In this document: piece after piece, positions 13,601 to 27,500 of the stretch | Position numbering within the stretch: position 1 is the stretch's first letter | Layout of the letters: each line of letters starts with the position of its first letter | DNA from: Macrosoma leucophasiata | Taxonomy: Eukaryota; Arthropoda; Insecta; Lepidoptera; Hedylidae | Length of the DNA: 64,000 bases | Assembly (NCBI GenBank): GCA_036365455.1 | Contig: JAWQUS010000020.1 | Span: 2,639,001 to 2,703,000, forward strand | Direction: 5' to 3' | Program-made: the position numbers and the translations under genes | The notes under the pieces: model-generated | Told to the model about the DNA's origin: nothing | Databases searched by the model: none | Seen by the model: the letters and a program-made list of their open reading frames with translations, nothing else

Positions 13601-16600
13601 CGTACGTTACCACCAGACCGAAACACGATAGTGCTGAACACTACTATTTAGCGGCAAGTATATTAGGTAATGCGGTGGTGCCTACGCCTGCGCGCTCCGT
13701 CACTGGAGCTCTACCACCAGTGAAATGTATCCATTTAGCTCTGCCTTCCACTTCGGAGAACACAGGCGTGAAATTATGTTTCAACTAGTCGAATTTTAAC
13801 TTTAGATAGCTTTGCTTACCTGCTCAATGCATTCAATTCTAAGCAATCTCAAGTGGTCGTCAATTTGTTATAAGGAAATCTAACTTCTAAATATCCATCT
13901 TGGCTAAAATATTCCCACTTAAATCCGCCACAAGTTTTAATTATTTTCAATTACGCTTTTATAAGACTCTTCGTCGTATTTTCTTTAGGGAATCACAACA
14001 TTCGCGTTAGTAATGGAATCAAAGATTTCTAAAATCCATATTAATATTTTATTCATTCAGAAGTTAAAGCGAGATCTTGTGACATACAAACTTTTGGGAT
14101 CACAACTAATGGATTGAATTTGGAATGTTCCAATTTGCAGTTCAATTCTACTTAGTTCATTTCTCAGTGTTTCTAACTAGATGATATTCGCCTGGAAATC
14201 TTTGGTAAATTATTCAACTCTTATAAAAACATCTACTTAATTGGTTTTAAAATTTTGTGAACTTGCTGCATATTTTCCAAACCAACTAGTCCAAACTGAA
14301 ACTATGACTATAGATATTGCGCAGTTTATAAGGGAAAATTTCAAAGCCATAAGGGTCGCAACTTGTTATCTTTTGAGGGAGCCCTCATTACGTATGTGTA
14401 TTCGGTGAAAGATAGCTCTGAAGCTCCCGTTCCTCATAATTAATGTGGGATAAAAAGACTGGAAGTGAAAAACATTAGCGGGGATTTCAAAAGAGCATTA
14501 TGTTCTTAACATGGAATATATTTAGATCATGACTTGTGGAGCTGGAGAGAAAATCTTGCAATATTTATGCTACAGACGTCATTCATGTTTGTTTATTGTT
14601 ATAGTACCTACTGTAGATTTAAAAATATGTATTCTAACAAGAAATCCAATTAAGGGTGGGCTACATTTGGATGGTATGCTATAATATTTTTTCTCAAAAC
14701 TTCTTTTAATTACTAATTTGAATAAACTATTACCCTTACCCAGTCTACAAAATAAATCAATATATTGGGTACTATTTCAATCAATCACATTAATTCGGAT
14801 TTCTATGTATTAGACATTTAACACACTTCTTATCCTAATAGTAGGGAAGCCCAATAGGGGATTTTTTAATTTACTCCAGCGCGTCAGATTAAGATATAGG
14901 AGATACCTTGCACCCCGTTCAGTACCGCCACCAAATATAAGATTTCCCTAAAGAGCTGAACCTTTAGGGCTTCCGCCACGAGCTTGCATCGCATCCAAAT
15001 CGTCAGAATTTTGGATGGGAGCTTTGATTGGGTTTACGTCTTCTCCGAGTATCTAACATTCTTGAGTAATTTTTCACCTTCATTTTTTAAAGAATCAAAT
15101 ATTTTTCAAAACGGCGCGGCATCAACGTCATGCGTAAAGAGCGTGTCAGATATTCTGAGTGGGTGTGAAATGTGCCCAAACAATGCTCCTATCCAAAATT
15201 CAGACGATGTGGAAGATGAGTAAGATCGTAGCGACCTTTTGATTTTTTAAGGGCTACCCTTCGGGAGCGGCTCTATACACAAACATTAGATTTAGTAGAG
15301 GTAACCAGCAGGGTTCAAGGTATCTCCCATATCTTAATCTGACGAGTTCGAATAAATTCAAAAATAGGATCCTGAGTTCCCCTACTATAAACAACTTTCA
15401 AAATATTACTAACAGCTAACAAAAACTAACTCAGACGCTGTAAAATGGTCAAAAAACTGTACCCGGTTTATTGTCCGAAATGAATGGTGTTGTTTTACAT
15501 AGAGCACCTTTGTGTGTCATAACAGTAGGTATAATAGCACTCGTACCCACTGGTCTGTTAACAACGATAAGGGAGACAAACAGCGCTGTTTTACGACGGT
15601 CAGTAATTGAAAGACTTAGATTGTAGCATCACGAATTGTCCCGTTGTTACACTCGTAAAGTTATTTCATTCCTTTCGACTATGGAAGATTACCGTCGACT
15701 ATAGACGATATACTTTCATCGTTATGACTTTATTTGTGCACAGATTCCATTTTGAATAAACTGTGTTGCGCATCTGATGTAGTGTTGCTAAACTATCGAT
15801 AGTTGCGCTATCGATAGTTGACCTCGAAAAATAGTCGATAGCGCGATAGTAGTATTGAAAATATCGACATGCTGCAATACTATCGATACTATCGATACTA
15901 TTGATCTTTGGCAATAGTATTGCTTATTTTTGACTATCGATACTATCGATACTATCGATAGTATCGATAGTATTGCAGCATGTCGATATTTTCGATAGTA
16001 CTATCGCGCTATCGACTGTTTTTTCGAGGTCACGATAGTTCACAATACTATCGATAGACTATTACTATTGCGTTTTCGTAGGTTTTCGCGAGCTTCATAC
16101 ATTATCGCTTTCCAGCTACCGTGGTCACGGGCTGACTGACCGAAACGTCGGGTGTATGAAGAAGTTTGTGAGTGTTGTATACGCGAGAAAATCCGCAAGT
16201 TTAATTTCTACAATATTACTATTGCAACAACACTAATCTGATGTCTATTTAAATTCTCTTTTCTCGTCTGTCTCGTTTGGTATCGTTAAATCTTTTATGT
16301 GTACTGTATATTGATTTGAATTATGGCCAAATGGATATGAATTTGTCTTATGCAAGGTCGATCTGTTACTTTCTATAACTGCATTGTTTTTAAATAGATC
16401 AAATGTCACTGGTAACCTTGAATTTGTATAGCTGGAGTTTTCATTATAAGTGTTACAAAAAGTGGATTTTAACAAATGTGTAGAGGCACATTTAAAGATG
16501 GCTGAATATTGAATTAAAGCTGCAACGTGGAAGAGCGAAAGGACATAACGCTGCATTACATACCTAATTTATGCGTGCTCCCCATGCATTTCGGTTAGAC

Positions 16601-19600
16601 AGATTTGCATAAGTAATTGCATAGAGATAAATAATTTATCTGCTGCTGCTGGAGATAACTGCAGACACGTTTATGAACTTTGCTTTTATTTATCAACTAC
16701 AAAGTTTAAACTAAATGGATTCGTTTAGGCTGATTTACATCCTGTTTCTTACTTCGATAAGCCAAATTAGTTTCCATCAAAACTAAATGATCTCTTTTAT
16801 TTCAGGAACAACTTCGTCAGCGCAAAGAAGCCGAGGAACGGATTGCTGCCCAGAATGAGTTCTTGCGGACCTCCCTACGTGGCTCACACAAGCTCCAGGC
16901 TTTGGAATCCACACCGCCTTCAGGAACAGCATTCGTTAATGATGCATACGAAGAAGACGCAAGCGATGAAGTCACGCAGCTGTATGCTGTTGTCGGTAAG
17001 TTCAAAACAGATCTATAACATTTCTGATGAACCCGTAGAAATCTAGAAAATGAAGAATTAAAGTTTTACTACTATCTACCCTTTAACTATATTTTCAGCT
17101 ACTGTTCTCCGAATAAAAGATACCAGTTTATAAATGCGCTTTCACCATATGAAGGAGTATTTTTCTGGAATATATTAATGTTTAAATTTTTTCGAAAATC
17201 CCAAAGTATCCCTAAATATCTATAGTGTTTGTATAAAACTCTCATTTGAACTATTTTCTTGTCCAAAATAATGCCAAAGATTTTATCATTGGTAATTAAT
17301 GTTATGGAATTGTTAATTCTACTACAATTATAAAACAATTTATTGCCGCGATAGCTATAATTACCTTGTTTATCTAGATCACGGATTCGAATGGTACTCT
17401 TGTTTGTCTTAGAAAACAAATTCGTTATTTTATGAAGGTAGTCCCTTTTGGCGCTGAAATTACTTTCAAGACGTATTGCCTGTAGCAGTTGGCGGGCTAC
17501 GACCAGTTTAATTTTTCCTTTAACTTGTGAAAATGTTTGCTCTTGTTGATAAATGCCTTTGGTGCAGTTAATTTCCTTTGTGCTAGCCTCGAAGCTCATA
17601 TTGGAAACATTCTTTGGATAACGCTGTCCGAGTCTTTATTAAAACGTTTTGAATTCCAGTTTCTTTTTTAACTTCTTAATTTCCTACGTTGTGTGTAAGT
17701 TTATATTTTATGTCAATATTTATTTAACTACTTACATACTTTTTATTAAATACGTTACGTACGTATTACGTTTTTCTTACGCGACCATTCGAATGCCAGT
17801 GTTTTACGATTGCAGTAAGACGTTTTTTTTTTTTTAAATTGAACCAAAATCGAAGCGAAGATTGTATGAGATTTACATTTAGATACATTATTTATTATAC
17901 GTAGGCTTCCAATAGTATTGATGTAGTTACTAGCAGCTAGCAGTTATTATTAAATCTATTAATCATTTTATCTCAATCATACATAAAACACAATGCACCT
18001 TTAGATCTAGGTTTTAATGTTCTGTACTGACCAGGCAGGTGGTTGAGTTTATATTACTTCTAGTTCACAAAGCTCACCTTCGCATCTGGGTCGGAGTTCA
18101 TTAAAGCGGAAATTTTAAAAAACCTTATCCAATAAGTATTAGGTTTACGGAAACCAGTTGTTGAATAAGACTAAAGATAAAATCATTCGGTCGCTGCTCC
18201 GATTTAATTTCGTTTGAATCGAAAAATAATATTTCGTTTTTGAATAAGAAATCTTTTTAGACGATCTTCGTTATGCTCAATTGTAAATCCACAATTTACT
18301 GGCTCGGAACGAAAATCAATGGTGATTTAAATTTTTAACAACAGTTATTATGGACGTTCAGTTTTGGTGCTAATTTTTGTGCTAATTTGATGGCTTTGCT
18401 TATTTAAATTCTCAATACTTATGAGATTATAATTTTTACTTCTTTGTGTTTGTTAAAACACGAGTACCTATCTAAGAATTATTTTAATGATTATATGGTT
18501 GTTTCTACTGTAATTTTAAGCGCCTTCTGATCTTCTGGTCTTGATACTGAAACAAGGTCACAGGATTCTTATGTGGTGCTAAAGATGGTATCTACTTATA
18601 ACACTTGTCACTTCTCTTTAATTTAATTCTCTTTTATTTCTTAAAGTTCACTTGCATATAGGTATATTGTGAAAAATAAAATATTACAATTATTGGAGAA
18701 TGGTTCATTAGCAGTACAGCGACATTTTAACGATATGTATTATGTAAACTGTAAAGTTAATTACATCGGTTACCTAATACTGCAATTATCCATGGTTGTC
18801 GTTTAAATCGAATTAGAGACGGTTAAAACAAAAGGGAAAGAAAAAATGGACGCTCGGATGTGGGACACGCACCTACGCGCGTGTGCATTGTGCAGCGAAA
18901 TCTGCATGATGATGCAGATCCGGACTCCGGCAACCACACGAGTGGATCCGTCGCCAAGCACCCCGCAGTATACCGCGGGGTAGTGTGGGACTAAAGTGAC
19001 TGGGGTTACCCACAGATTGGAGAGGAACAGAGCAAATTGTTCTTTAATTTCTTCAAATTCATTTATAACACTATAAAATAAAACATGTCATATTTATATC
19101 CCTTGCAGATTACCAAGAAGTGTCAGCAGCGCTCACGAGAATACAGAAGGCTTTATCGGCGAGCGGGGAGTCTGGTCTCGCGGCGCGGGTGGCTGGCGCG
19201 GCCGGGGCGCTCCTGTGTCCCGCGCTCCGCACCGCCTTGGCCACCCGCTCGGCGGTGTTGACCGCCGTCCGCCACAAGAGGCCGGGCCTGGCGCCCCCTC
19301 ACACGCATAGGGCTACGGATCGCTTGAAAGATGTGAGTTGACTATTGATGGAGTCATACCGAGGGACAGGACTTTAGTAAAGTCATTAGTACTCCAATTC
19401 CTAAAACCCAATCCATTAATACTTGCCTCTCATGAGGTGAGCGACCTAGGCCCGTATTGAAGGACGGATCTCAGTCCTTGAGACGATCCTCAGATCGTTT
19501 TTTCACACAACACGGAATTAAGACCTCGCTGCCTTTACATTAAAAAAAAAATTATTCCGTGTTCTGTTCTGAGACTGATGGTGAGATTCACAGACCGCAC

Positions 19601-22600
19601 TACGACTCTACTTTGAGCAAAGTATGCTTAGAAGTAAGGTGATGCGATGGTGCCTACGTCCACGAGCTCCGTCACTGGAGCTCTACCACCAGTGAAACTG
19701 GGTACTGTAGATACTCTGGTCTTTCCACAAACTTTAAATCACAAAACTCTCATTCCAGTGTATAGACGTACTAGGATCGCAGACGGCATCAGGAGGGGAG
19801 ACGTCCGCCCTGGCCGCGGAACTACTCTCCATCCTGGGCGGGCTGGAGCTGGAGAGTCTGATCCAGGCTCACGACCAGGCCGCGGCTCTCTTGGACCCCG
19901 CCTGCTTTAGCCGAGGGAAGAGAAATAAGGTAATGAATTTAAATAATTCTATTTTTCCGAATTACCTCGCATATCATCATCATTTCAGCCGAAATGCGTC
20001 CTCTGCTGGACCAAAGTCTCCCCATAAGAAGGAATATGACATAATCGCCACGCTTAGCATGCGGATTTGCTATCGTAGTGGCGGTAGTTTTATCGCAGGA
20101 TGCTGCTGCTCATCTTGAATTCTTACACTTACTACCGCCCCATTGGAATGGTTTGACAACCATTGTTAATGGGAGAGAATTCTTCCGCTAGTGGGCGGTG
20201 GGGTTGTCACAACCCGACGCCTATAATAAAAGCTTTTCAGCATCTATCATATTTTTTCAGCCAGCGGTTTGAAAATTATTTGCGTCTGACTCCATTGGTG
20301 TCGTAAATCAATATATTTCAGAAAACTATAGCTAACATAAAACCTCTAAACGCATCAAGGTGCTGAATGATTCAGAATCAGAATCAGAATCAGAAACTCA
20401 TTTATTCATTTAGAGTGACAGGCACCTCTTATGACACGTCAAAAACAAACAAAATAAATTAAAGCGAATAACAATTGATATACATGTCAAACAAGATAAA
20501 AAATATATGTAAAGTCAAGAATATCACTAAGATAAAACTAAATGTAATAAACTAATGTAAAAGTATATCAGTAGAATGTCTCTTTTCCCCTTTTATTTAG
20601 GATTATTTAGGACCTCATGGTTACTGTTTCATAGCTGTATACATTATGGAAGCCATACTTGACGTTGGAGTCAAAATAAATATTACTTGCGATCCCTACC
20701 CACGATTGAATCTCTCTTTTTTGATAAATACTATCTTATAAATTCTCTTCACTTTGTAGGAATAAGATTACATACCTAGCAACGACGACGATCAGATAAA
20801 GAATTTTGGCAGAGATTCCTCGGAGTGCCTACAGTTCCTTGAACAACGTTTAATATAATATTGCTTTGTACAATTTTGCAGACTGGCAACGCTAACCACA
20901 GGGGTGAGAACGATAAGTTCCTGCCAACCTCGCCGGATGACTCCAGCGAACACATCAAGATCATCAAAATTGAGAAGACTAATGAACCACTTGGTAAGTT
21001 CCGATTATTTATTACGAAGAAATAGCCATTTTGATTATATTAGTTCAATGGAGATAGCACATGTTTTATGTATGTTTAAGTACCGTCAAAGAAGTTTCCG
21101 GTAATCTAAAACCATTTAAAATTAGAATTTATCGCTATACAAATAAGGCACCGACGTGATCTACCGGACATTTCTCAGATGGTACGCAACAAATCCGCTT
21201 ACTAAGTCAATTTTCATCAAAGCGTGGTGATAAGTTACCAATTTAATGGAAGAAAATCCTCCTACATATTCTTTGTTTTAGGTGCTACAGTGAGGAACGA
21301 GGGTGAAGCGGTGATCATCGGCAGGATAGTTCGCGGGGGCGCCGCCGAGAAGTCAGGACTATTGCACGAGGGAGATGAGGTTGGTGTACCATTTCATATC
21401 TTCGTATTTCCCCAAGCGGTAGACATAGGTAAATGAATACATTCAGGGAACTCGATATTTTGGATATTTGGAATTCCGAGCACTTGACATTTTGAAACCG
21501 CTTGACATTTTGGGAATTTGACATTCTGGACCGAAACGACATTCAGGTATAGGTAGGTACCCAGCAAGAAATATTGCACATCGAGCCTAAGAAAGAGGCA
21601 ATCGGTTTGTTTCGACTTCGTAGAGCGTTATCTCTGCTGCACACTGCCTACGTAATCACTGATAGTCCGGTATTGGTCAAAACTTCATCAAAATGGTCGA
21701 CGAACGTGTCATCGGTAAGGTACGTAGAAGATAACGCTCTATAGATCTGAAAGTCGAAGTCTCCATCCTAAAGTTGATGTGCGATATTTCTTGTTAGATA
21801 CTGTACCTGTACCTAGATGCTATGATGACAGTTACGATTTATTTAATTTAATAGATGACTAGCCTTTTAAAATTTCAAGTGATAGATGACAAGATACTAT
21901 TAAAATATTTTCATTTCACTGGCTGTACCAAACAGTCCACTGGTACAGCCAGTGAAATCAACAACCCGAGGGATCACAATCCAATCCAGGGTCCGTACAC
22001 TGGCAGAAACACTTATTTTAAGTTTAACACGGATGCCTACTACTCGGTGGAATGAAACATTTTTTATTTTAATGAGGTTAATTGTTCTAGAAATTCTGTT
22101 GTGCTAAAAAAATGTTTTTTACTGCTTATTTAATTTATTTTTGTATTTTTATTGTACAAATCAATACATACGTCATGGATTTTTAAAAACCTTCTCTTTT
22201 GAATCCCTAAAACGTATAAACGATGCCAGAGAATATGTAATAATACTACGTATAGAATGGACACTTCGACGTCCCGCCCGATTTCCTCGCCTCACCCAAC
22301 CTCCTCCCCTCTTAAGGGAGACGTTTGGGCTTCTCTACTTGCTACGCACACAGGTGCACGTGTAAATACACGTCACTGATCGATGTCTGCGTAATAAGGA
22401 CCAAATTACGCGTTTGTATGGAATTTCGGCGGAGTGTCCGCGGTGTGACGATGCTAACCTGAACACGCTTCCAGCTGCTGGAAGTGAACGGCGTGAGCAT
22501 GCGCGGCAAGTCGGTGCACGAGGTGTGCCAGGTGCTGGGCGCCCTCAGCGGCACCCTGAGCGTGGTGCTGGCGCCCCGCGCGCGCCTGCCGCGCCCCGCC

Positions 22601-22694
22601 CCGCACCAGCGGGTGCTGCACGTGCGCGCGCACTTCGACTACGACCCCGAGGACGACGTCTACATCCCCTGCCGCGAGCTAGGTAACGCTCTCC

Positions 22695-22733
<39 letters not shown>

Positions 22734-22735
22734 GC

Positions 22736-22803
<68 letters not shown>

Positions 22804-24487
22804 CCCCCCCCCCCTCCCTCCCTCCCGATTCCCCCGTTGCTGCAGGTGAGGCTCCACCTCACCAGCGTGTGCACTTTCACTCCTAGACCGTAGGACCGTA
22901 GAGGACCGTGTGTTATGTGCCCGCCGCGAGCTAAGCGAACAGTCTCCGGACGCGCTCGCCGGCACCCTCGACGTAGTGCCGGCTCCCGGAGCGCGCGCCC
23001 CCCGGCCCCTGCGCCGCCGGTGGGTGTAGCGCGTGCGAGTCCCCTTGGACTGCGACCCGAAGGATGTCGAGCGCGTCCTCTACCGAGCTCGATGAGTCAG
23101 TCAGCCTCTGCCGCTGCTCCACCGGGTTCCTCCATTACCTTCCACGAACTCGATGGGAATACCGGCTTTCCCCCACCTTAACGCGTGCTGCAGCGCTCTT
23201 CGACTTCTATCCGGAGGATGACGTGTAGCGCGAACTAGATAAGTTTCCCCCTCCCCACTTTCACTGCAACACAGGGGTGGACTTGGGCATGCCCTACTGT
23301 AAGTAAGATAAACTCCTCCGATTACAAGCAAGTGATGCACAGTCGTGCGCACTTTTACTGCGATGGATACCTATACCCCCAGCCGCATGCTCAGTAAGCC
23401 AAAAAACACCTAACCACGAGTGCATGAAGTTTCGTTGTAACCCTAGGACAAATTCTATAGTTTAGGGTTTTATTCTTACCAAAAATTCAATTGGTCTTGC
23501 CATCTTTCCTTATTTTTTTAATCACTATTTTATTTGTAACTAGCTAACCCGGCAAACTTCGTATTGCCTCAGAATGAAAATATGACATGTGTCAAAGGTT
23601 TGATAGATACGGACTATTTGTATGGGAAAATGAAATGGTGATTTTTACTATTTCCCTTCAATTTCTTCATATTTTCTTACTTTTTAAACATTCCCTGGAC
23701 TTCCAAAAATCATTCAAAATCAATATTAGCCAAATCGGTCCAGCCATTCACGCGTGATGCCGAAGGAAAACGGGTTGCATTTTTATATATATAGATAAGG
23801 AACAACAATTTACCCAAATTCGCTCATTCCAGGTATAAGCTTCCAGAAGGGCGACGTGTTACACGTGATCAGCCGCGAAGACCCCAACTGGTGGCAGGCC
23901 TTCCGCGAGGGTGAGGAGGACCAGTCGCTGGCGGGCCTCATACCCAGCCAGGCATTCCAACACCAGTAAGTTATACAGCCTTTAAAGGGCTAACATGCTC
24001 TTAATTGTGCAAATCGCTAATTTGTAATCCTGTATTCTGAAATTATATTTCAATCATTTTTAACAGAGAAAAATATTACTATGTAGGATTGCTTTTACTT
24101 AGCGGTCGCATAAATAAATAATCCCTTCGCGCCCACTAATCTAGTCTAGCCGCTCTTCTAGTTGGAAGATCGGCTGGACTAGATTCAGCGCTAGATGGCC
24201 GCGAGTTTGAGTCTCGCCTGAGGTGAAATTTTTCTTTAAAAAAATATATATTTCACTAGCATGTGTTATAAAATAGCGAAATAATATAGAAACAAATAAG
24301 CCCTTTGTTTGCTTGTTATTAATTTTGTTTGTTAAATATAACACTCAACGAAATGGACAATCATGAAATTACCTCGTTTTGTCCCAATTTATAAGTTTTT
24401 TTTTTATGTATCTACTTTCTTAATTTTATTGTTGTCTTCCATTTTTAGGGTTCCGTAGTAAACAGGGAACACTTACAGTTTCGCCAT

Positions 24488-24521
<34 letters not shown>

Positions 24522-27500
24522 CTGTCTGCCTGTCTGTCGACCGCGGTTTAGCGCAAAAACTATAAGTACTAGAGAATTGAAATTTGGCAAAAGTATACAT
24601 CTTTTTTACGCCGACAAAGTGATAGAATAAAAACATCTCAATTTTTTTAATTTAGGGTTCGTCCTCTACATGTAACGTGTAAATATATTTTTTTATTTTT
24701 CTTTTTCTATATAGTGTGGGGTATTCTTGGTATAAAGGTAGATAGGTCTTTCAAAAATGTTAGGGGTGTATGGTAATCATTTTTAGATTTAGTTAACTCT
24801 TCGAGACTTATTAAGCTTTAAAGTGCCAATTTTTGTTAGAGTCAAGTGCCCCCCCCCCTCTACCAACAACGGTTGTTGTTAGAAATTCAAACGTTACGGC
24901 AATAGTAGCTACATATAACGAAATAAATGGAAAACTATTACACTTAAGTTGCCTTTACAAGTTAGCGAGTAATAGTTGACCAAATATATTTTACTCGAAA
25001 TTTTTGAACAACTCCATAGAAAATATTTATTTAATTTTCATTACATTAATCAAACCTAAAAACGACGGCACCCTACACTGCGCGTGGTCCGACACGCACT
25101 TGACCCGCTTTTTCTACCACCTACGTACCTGTTAGAAATATTAATGTGTGTTATTTTAAATAATTCATATTTTTGTTTTCAGGCGAGAGTCTATGAAATT
25201 AACGTTAGCCGGCGAAGTAGCAGCCCGAGACAAGCCGCGTAAAGGAGGCACTTTACTCTGCGCGAAGAAACCGCCACGGAAAAAGAAAGGCAAGAAGGCA
25301 ACTAGTGAAGCCGGATACCCTCTATACTCTACCTCGGCTGGTGATGGTGAGTGTTTCATTGATTGGTATTCGTTTTTAAAGGTTCTGTAGGCTCACAAAC
25401 AGGACAACAGGACTCCATTGACAAGTCTTAACCATATTTTTATATTGTAAACGGGACTTAATCGCGTACTATTTTAATCGAAGTATTTACCTCGACACCC
25501 CGTTTACAATATAAAAATATGAATACAAATCGTGAAAGTTTAAAACAATTAAGTCTTAACCATCCATCCGTCTATCTTTGTGATAAATGGTTAATATAAC
25601 CATGTATCACAATGTAAACTGACTTCATAAAAGGAGATTTTATCAATAGTGCGACCTTGAAAATGTTCACGCCATTATTTGTGTTGATTCATGCATACGT
25701 ATTCGGTAACGGTAATTTTCTAGTTTAAATCACACTTCTAGCCTTACTCCTACACTAATATGAAGGTTTTTTTTCTTTTAATTTATCCGCTATAGGAATA
25801 ATTTTTATTCGTAAAAATCGGGGCGTCTTTGAGTTTAATAATTTTTAAACTGTTATCTAAAACCAAATGGTTAGTATGGTGGATGTTGAAAACGGCGCTT
25901 CTACGTTCATTGTACTAGATTCACTCCCCATAGTTTTTTTTATGTAATGGAAGTGGCAAACAAGCATGCAGTTCATATTGATGTTAAGTGATGACTGCAG
26001 TCTATAGACACTTACACAAAGACCAAGGTCAAAATGCAGATGCGTTTCCACTTCTGAGGCCTAAGGTGTTATGCCTCTGTGCTGGAAATCACAGGGCCGT
26101 ACATCGGCATACGCCATAGTGTTTGATAAAAACAGCTTTTAATTTTTTATACCCTTACTTGATATGTTAATACTAGGAAGAGATTTAAAATCATAAATCA
26201 ATAAAATGTTACAGAATACGAGCAAGAAGAGATACTCACGTACGAAGAAGTAGCGTTATACTACCCGCGTGCCTCACACAAACGGCCCATAGTACTGATC
26301 GGACCTCCCAACATCGGCAGACATGAGCTTCGTCAACGACTAATGGAAGATAGCAGTAGATTCGCTGCAGCTGTTCCTCGTAAGTTTAAAACCAATGGTA
26401 CCGAACTAATAACTCAATAATTTAATTACTTATATCTTAATTCTTAACCATACTTAAAATAAAACGTGACTGCAATACTAATGAAGGTGGGTATCCGCTT
26501 TTTTACATGAATTGATCTTATACGTGCTTATAATCAAATATCTTTATATTATTTTTGATACCGTTGTAGATGCCTATTGCATCTTTATTTTGATGTAGGC
26601 TTTCTAATACACCTACTGTTGTCATTTTTATTTAACTTCTAAAGAAAACTCTTCAATAACGTTTGAATATTAAATTTCTTTTTAATTTGTTATTTACGTT
26701 GATGATTTTATTGGTCTTCTAACAGATGTTATATTTGTATGTGTGTTTACAGTCTAATACAAATTATGTCGTTTTTTAATAAATATTTCGTTTGGATTGG
26801 ATACAGACCTACAAATACTTAGTATCTATTATTAGTAGTATCTATACTTTTAAAATGTACTGTTACACGTTACTTTTTTATTGTTACTTCGATGACATTA
26901 GTAATCCGTCATGTCCTATAAACTATCTGATTGTATTACATTCATACACTTATAATATTGTTTAGTACAAATAATCTTGAAATTAAATTACAGATACGTC
27001 TCGACCGCGGAAAGACCACGAGGTACCTGGCCAAGATTATCATTTCATATCGCGCACACAGTTCGAGGCAGATATACTCAATAGAAAGTTTGTTGAGCAC
27101 GGCGAATATGAAAAGGCCTATTACGGTGAGAATCATTTCTTTTCACGCTGAATTCAAAATTCAAATCATTTATTTCAAATTGGTCTACAAGGACACTTTT
27201 GCATTGTCAGGTACCTAGAGAGAATGACTTATAATAATAATCCAATAGGTATTAATAAATACCAATTTAATAATAATATTTAACCGATACGTGAATCATC
27301 AAATTTTTCAATTCCTTCATAGAAGAAAGAGAAAATCTGTTCGTCGTAATCATAGTCATTCACTTAGCAGAGTTCCAAGTGCAGGCACTACTGAGAAGAA
27401 CTCCGCTACCCAACAAACTCAGCGTGATGCTCTTTTGTCAAAACCTTAGATTTAATACAAATATTATTACATAGAATGAAGATAATGTGAACGTCCATGG

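Larger units (their letters stand above)
4689..16805 (+). other. sdt: sdt intron 1 (about 12.1 kb)
   Basis: A large AT-rich intron. It contains SINE copies (8522-8843, 12215-12541, 13330-13790), a SINE-C head (12040-12125), family A fragments (5785-5840, 6410-6485), LINE tails (8020-8120), a 463-bp TIR element (14882-15344), a perfect 20-bp-arm hairpin (11853-11895) and a TATCGATA fold-back (15788-16050). The region 5130-5300 resembles 20030-20225. I see no gene or repeat I can name in 6600-7990, 8880-11840, 12600-13330, 13800-14880 or 16080-16800. Confidence 0.7.

Noticed and set aside
19783..19929. Alternative acceptor for sdt exon 4 at gatcgcag
   Set aside because: In frame, but the pyrimidine tract is poorer and the residues lost (CIDVLGSQ) align with the start of L27C in PALS1.
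22545..22965. Long Arg/Glu and Leu/Ser repeat open frames
   Set aside because: They are translations of the (CT)n microsatellite and its surroundings.
24490..24540. CRISPR-like short repeats
   Set aside because: This is a (CTGT)n microsatellite inside family K in a eukaryotic intron; no spacers.
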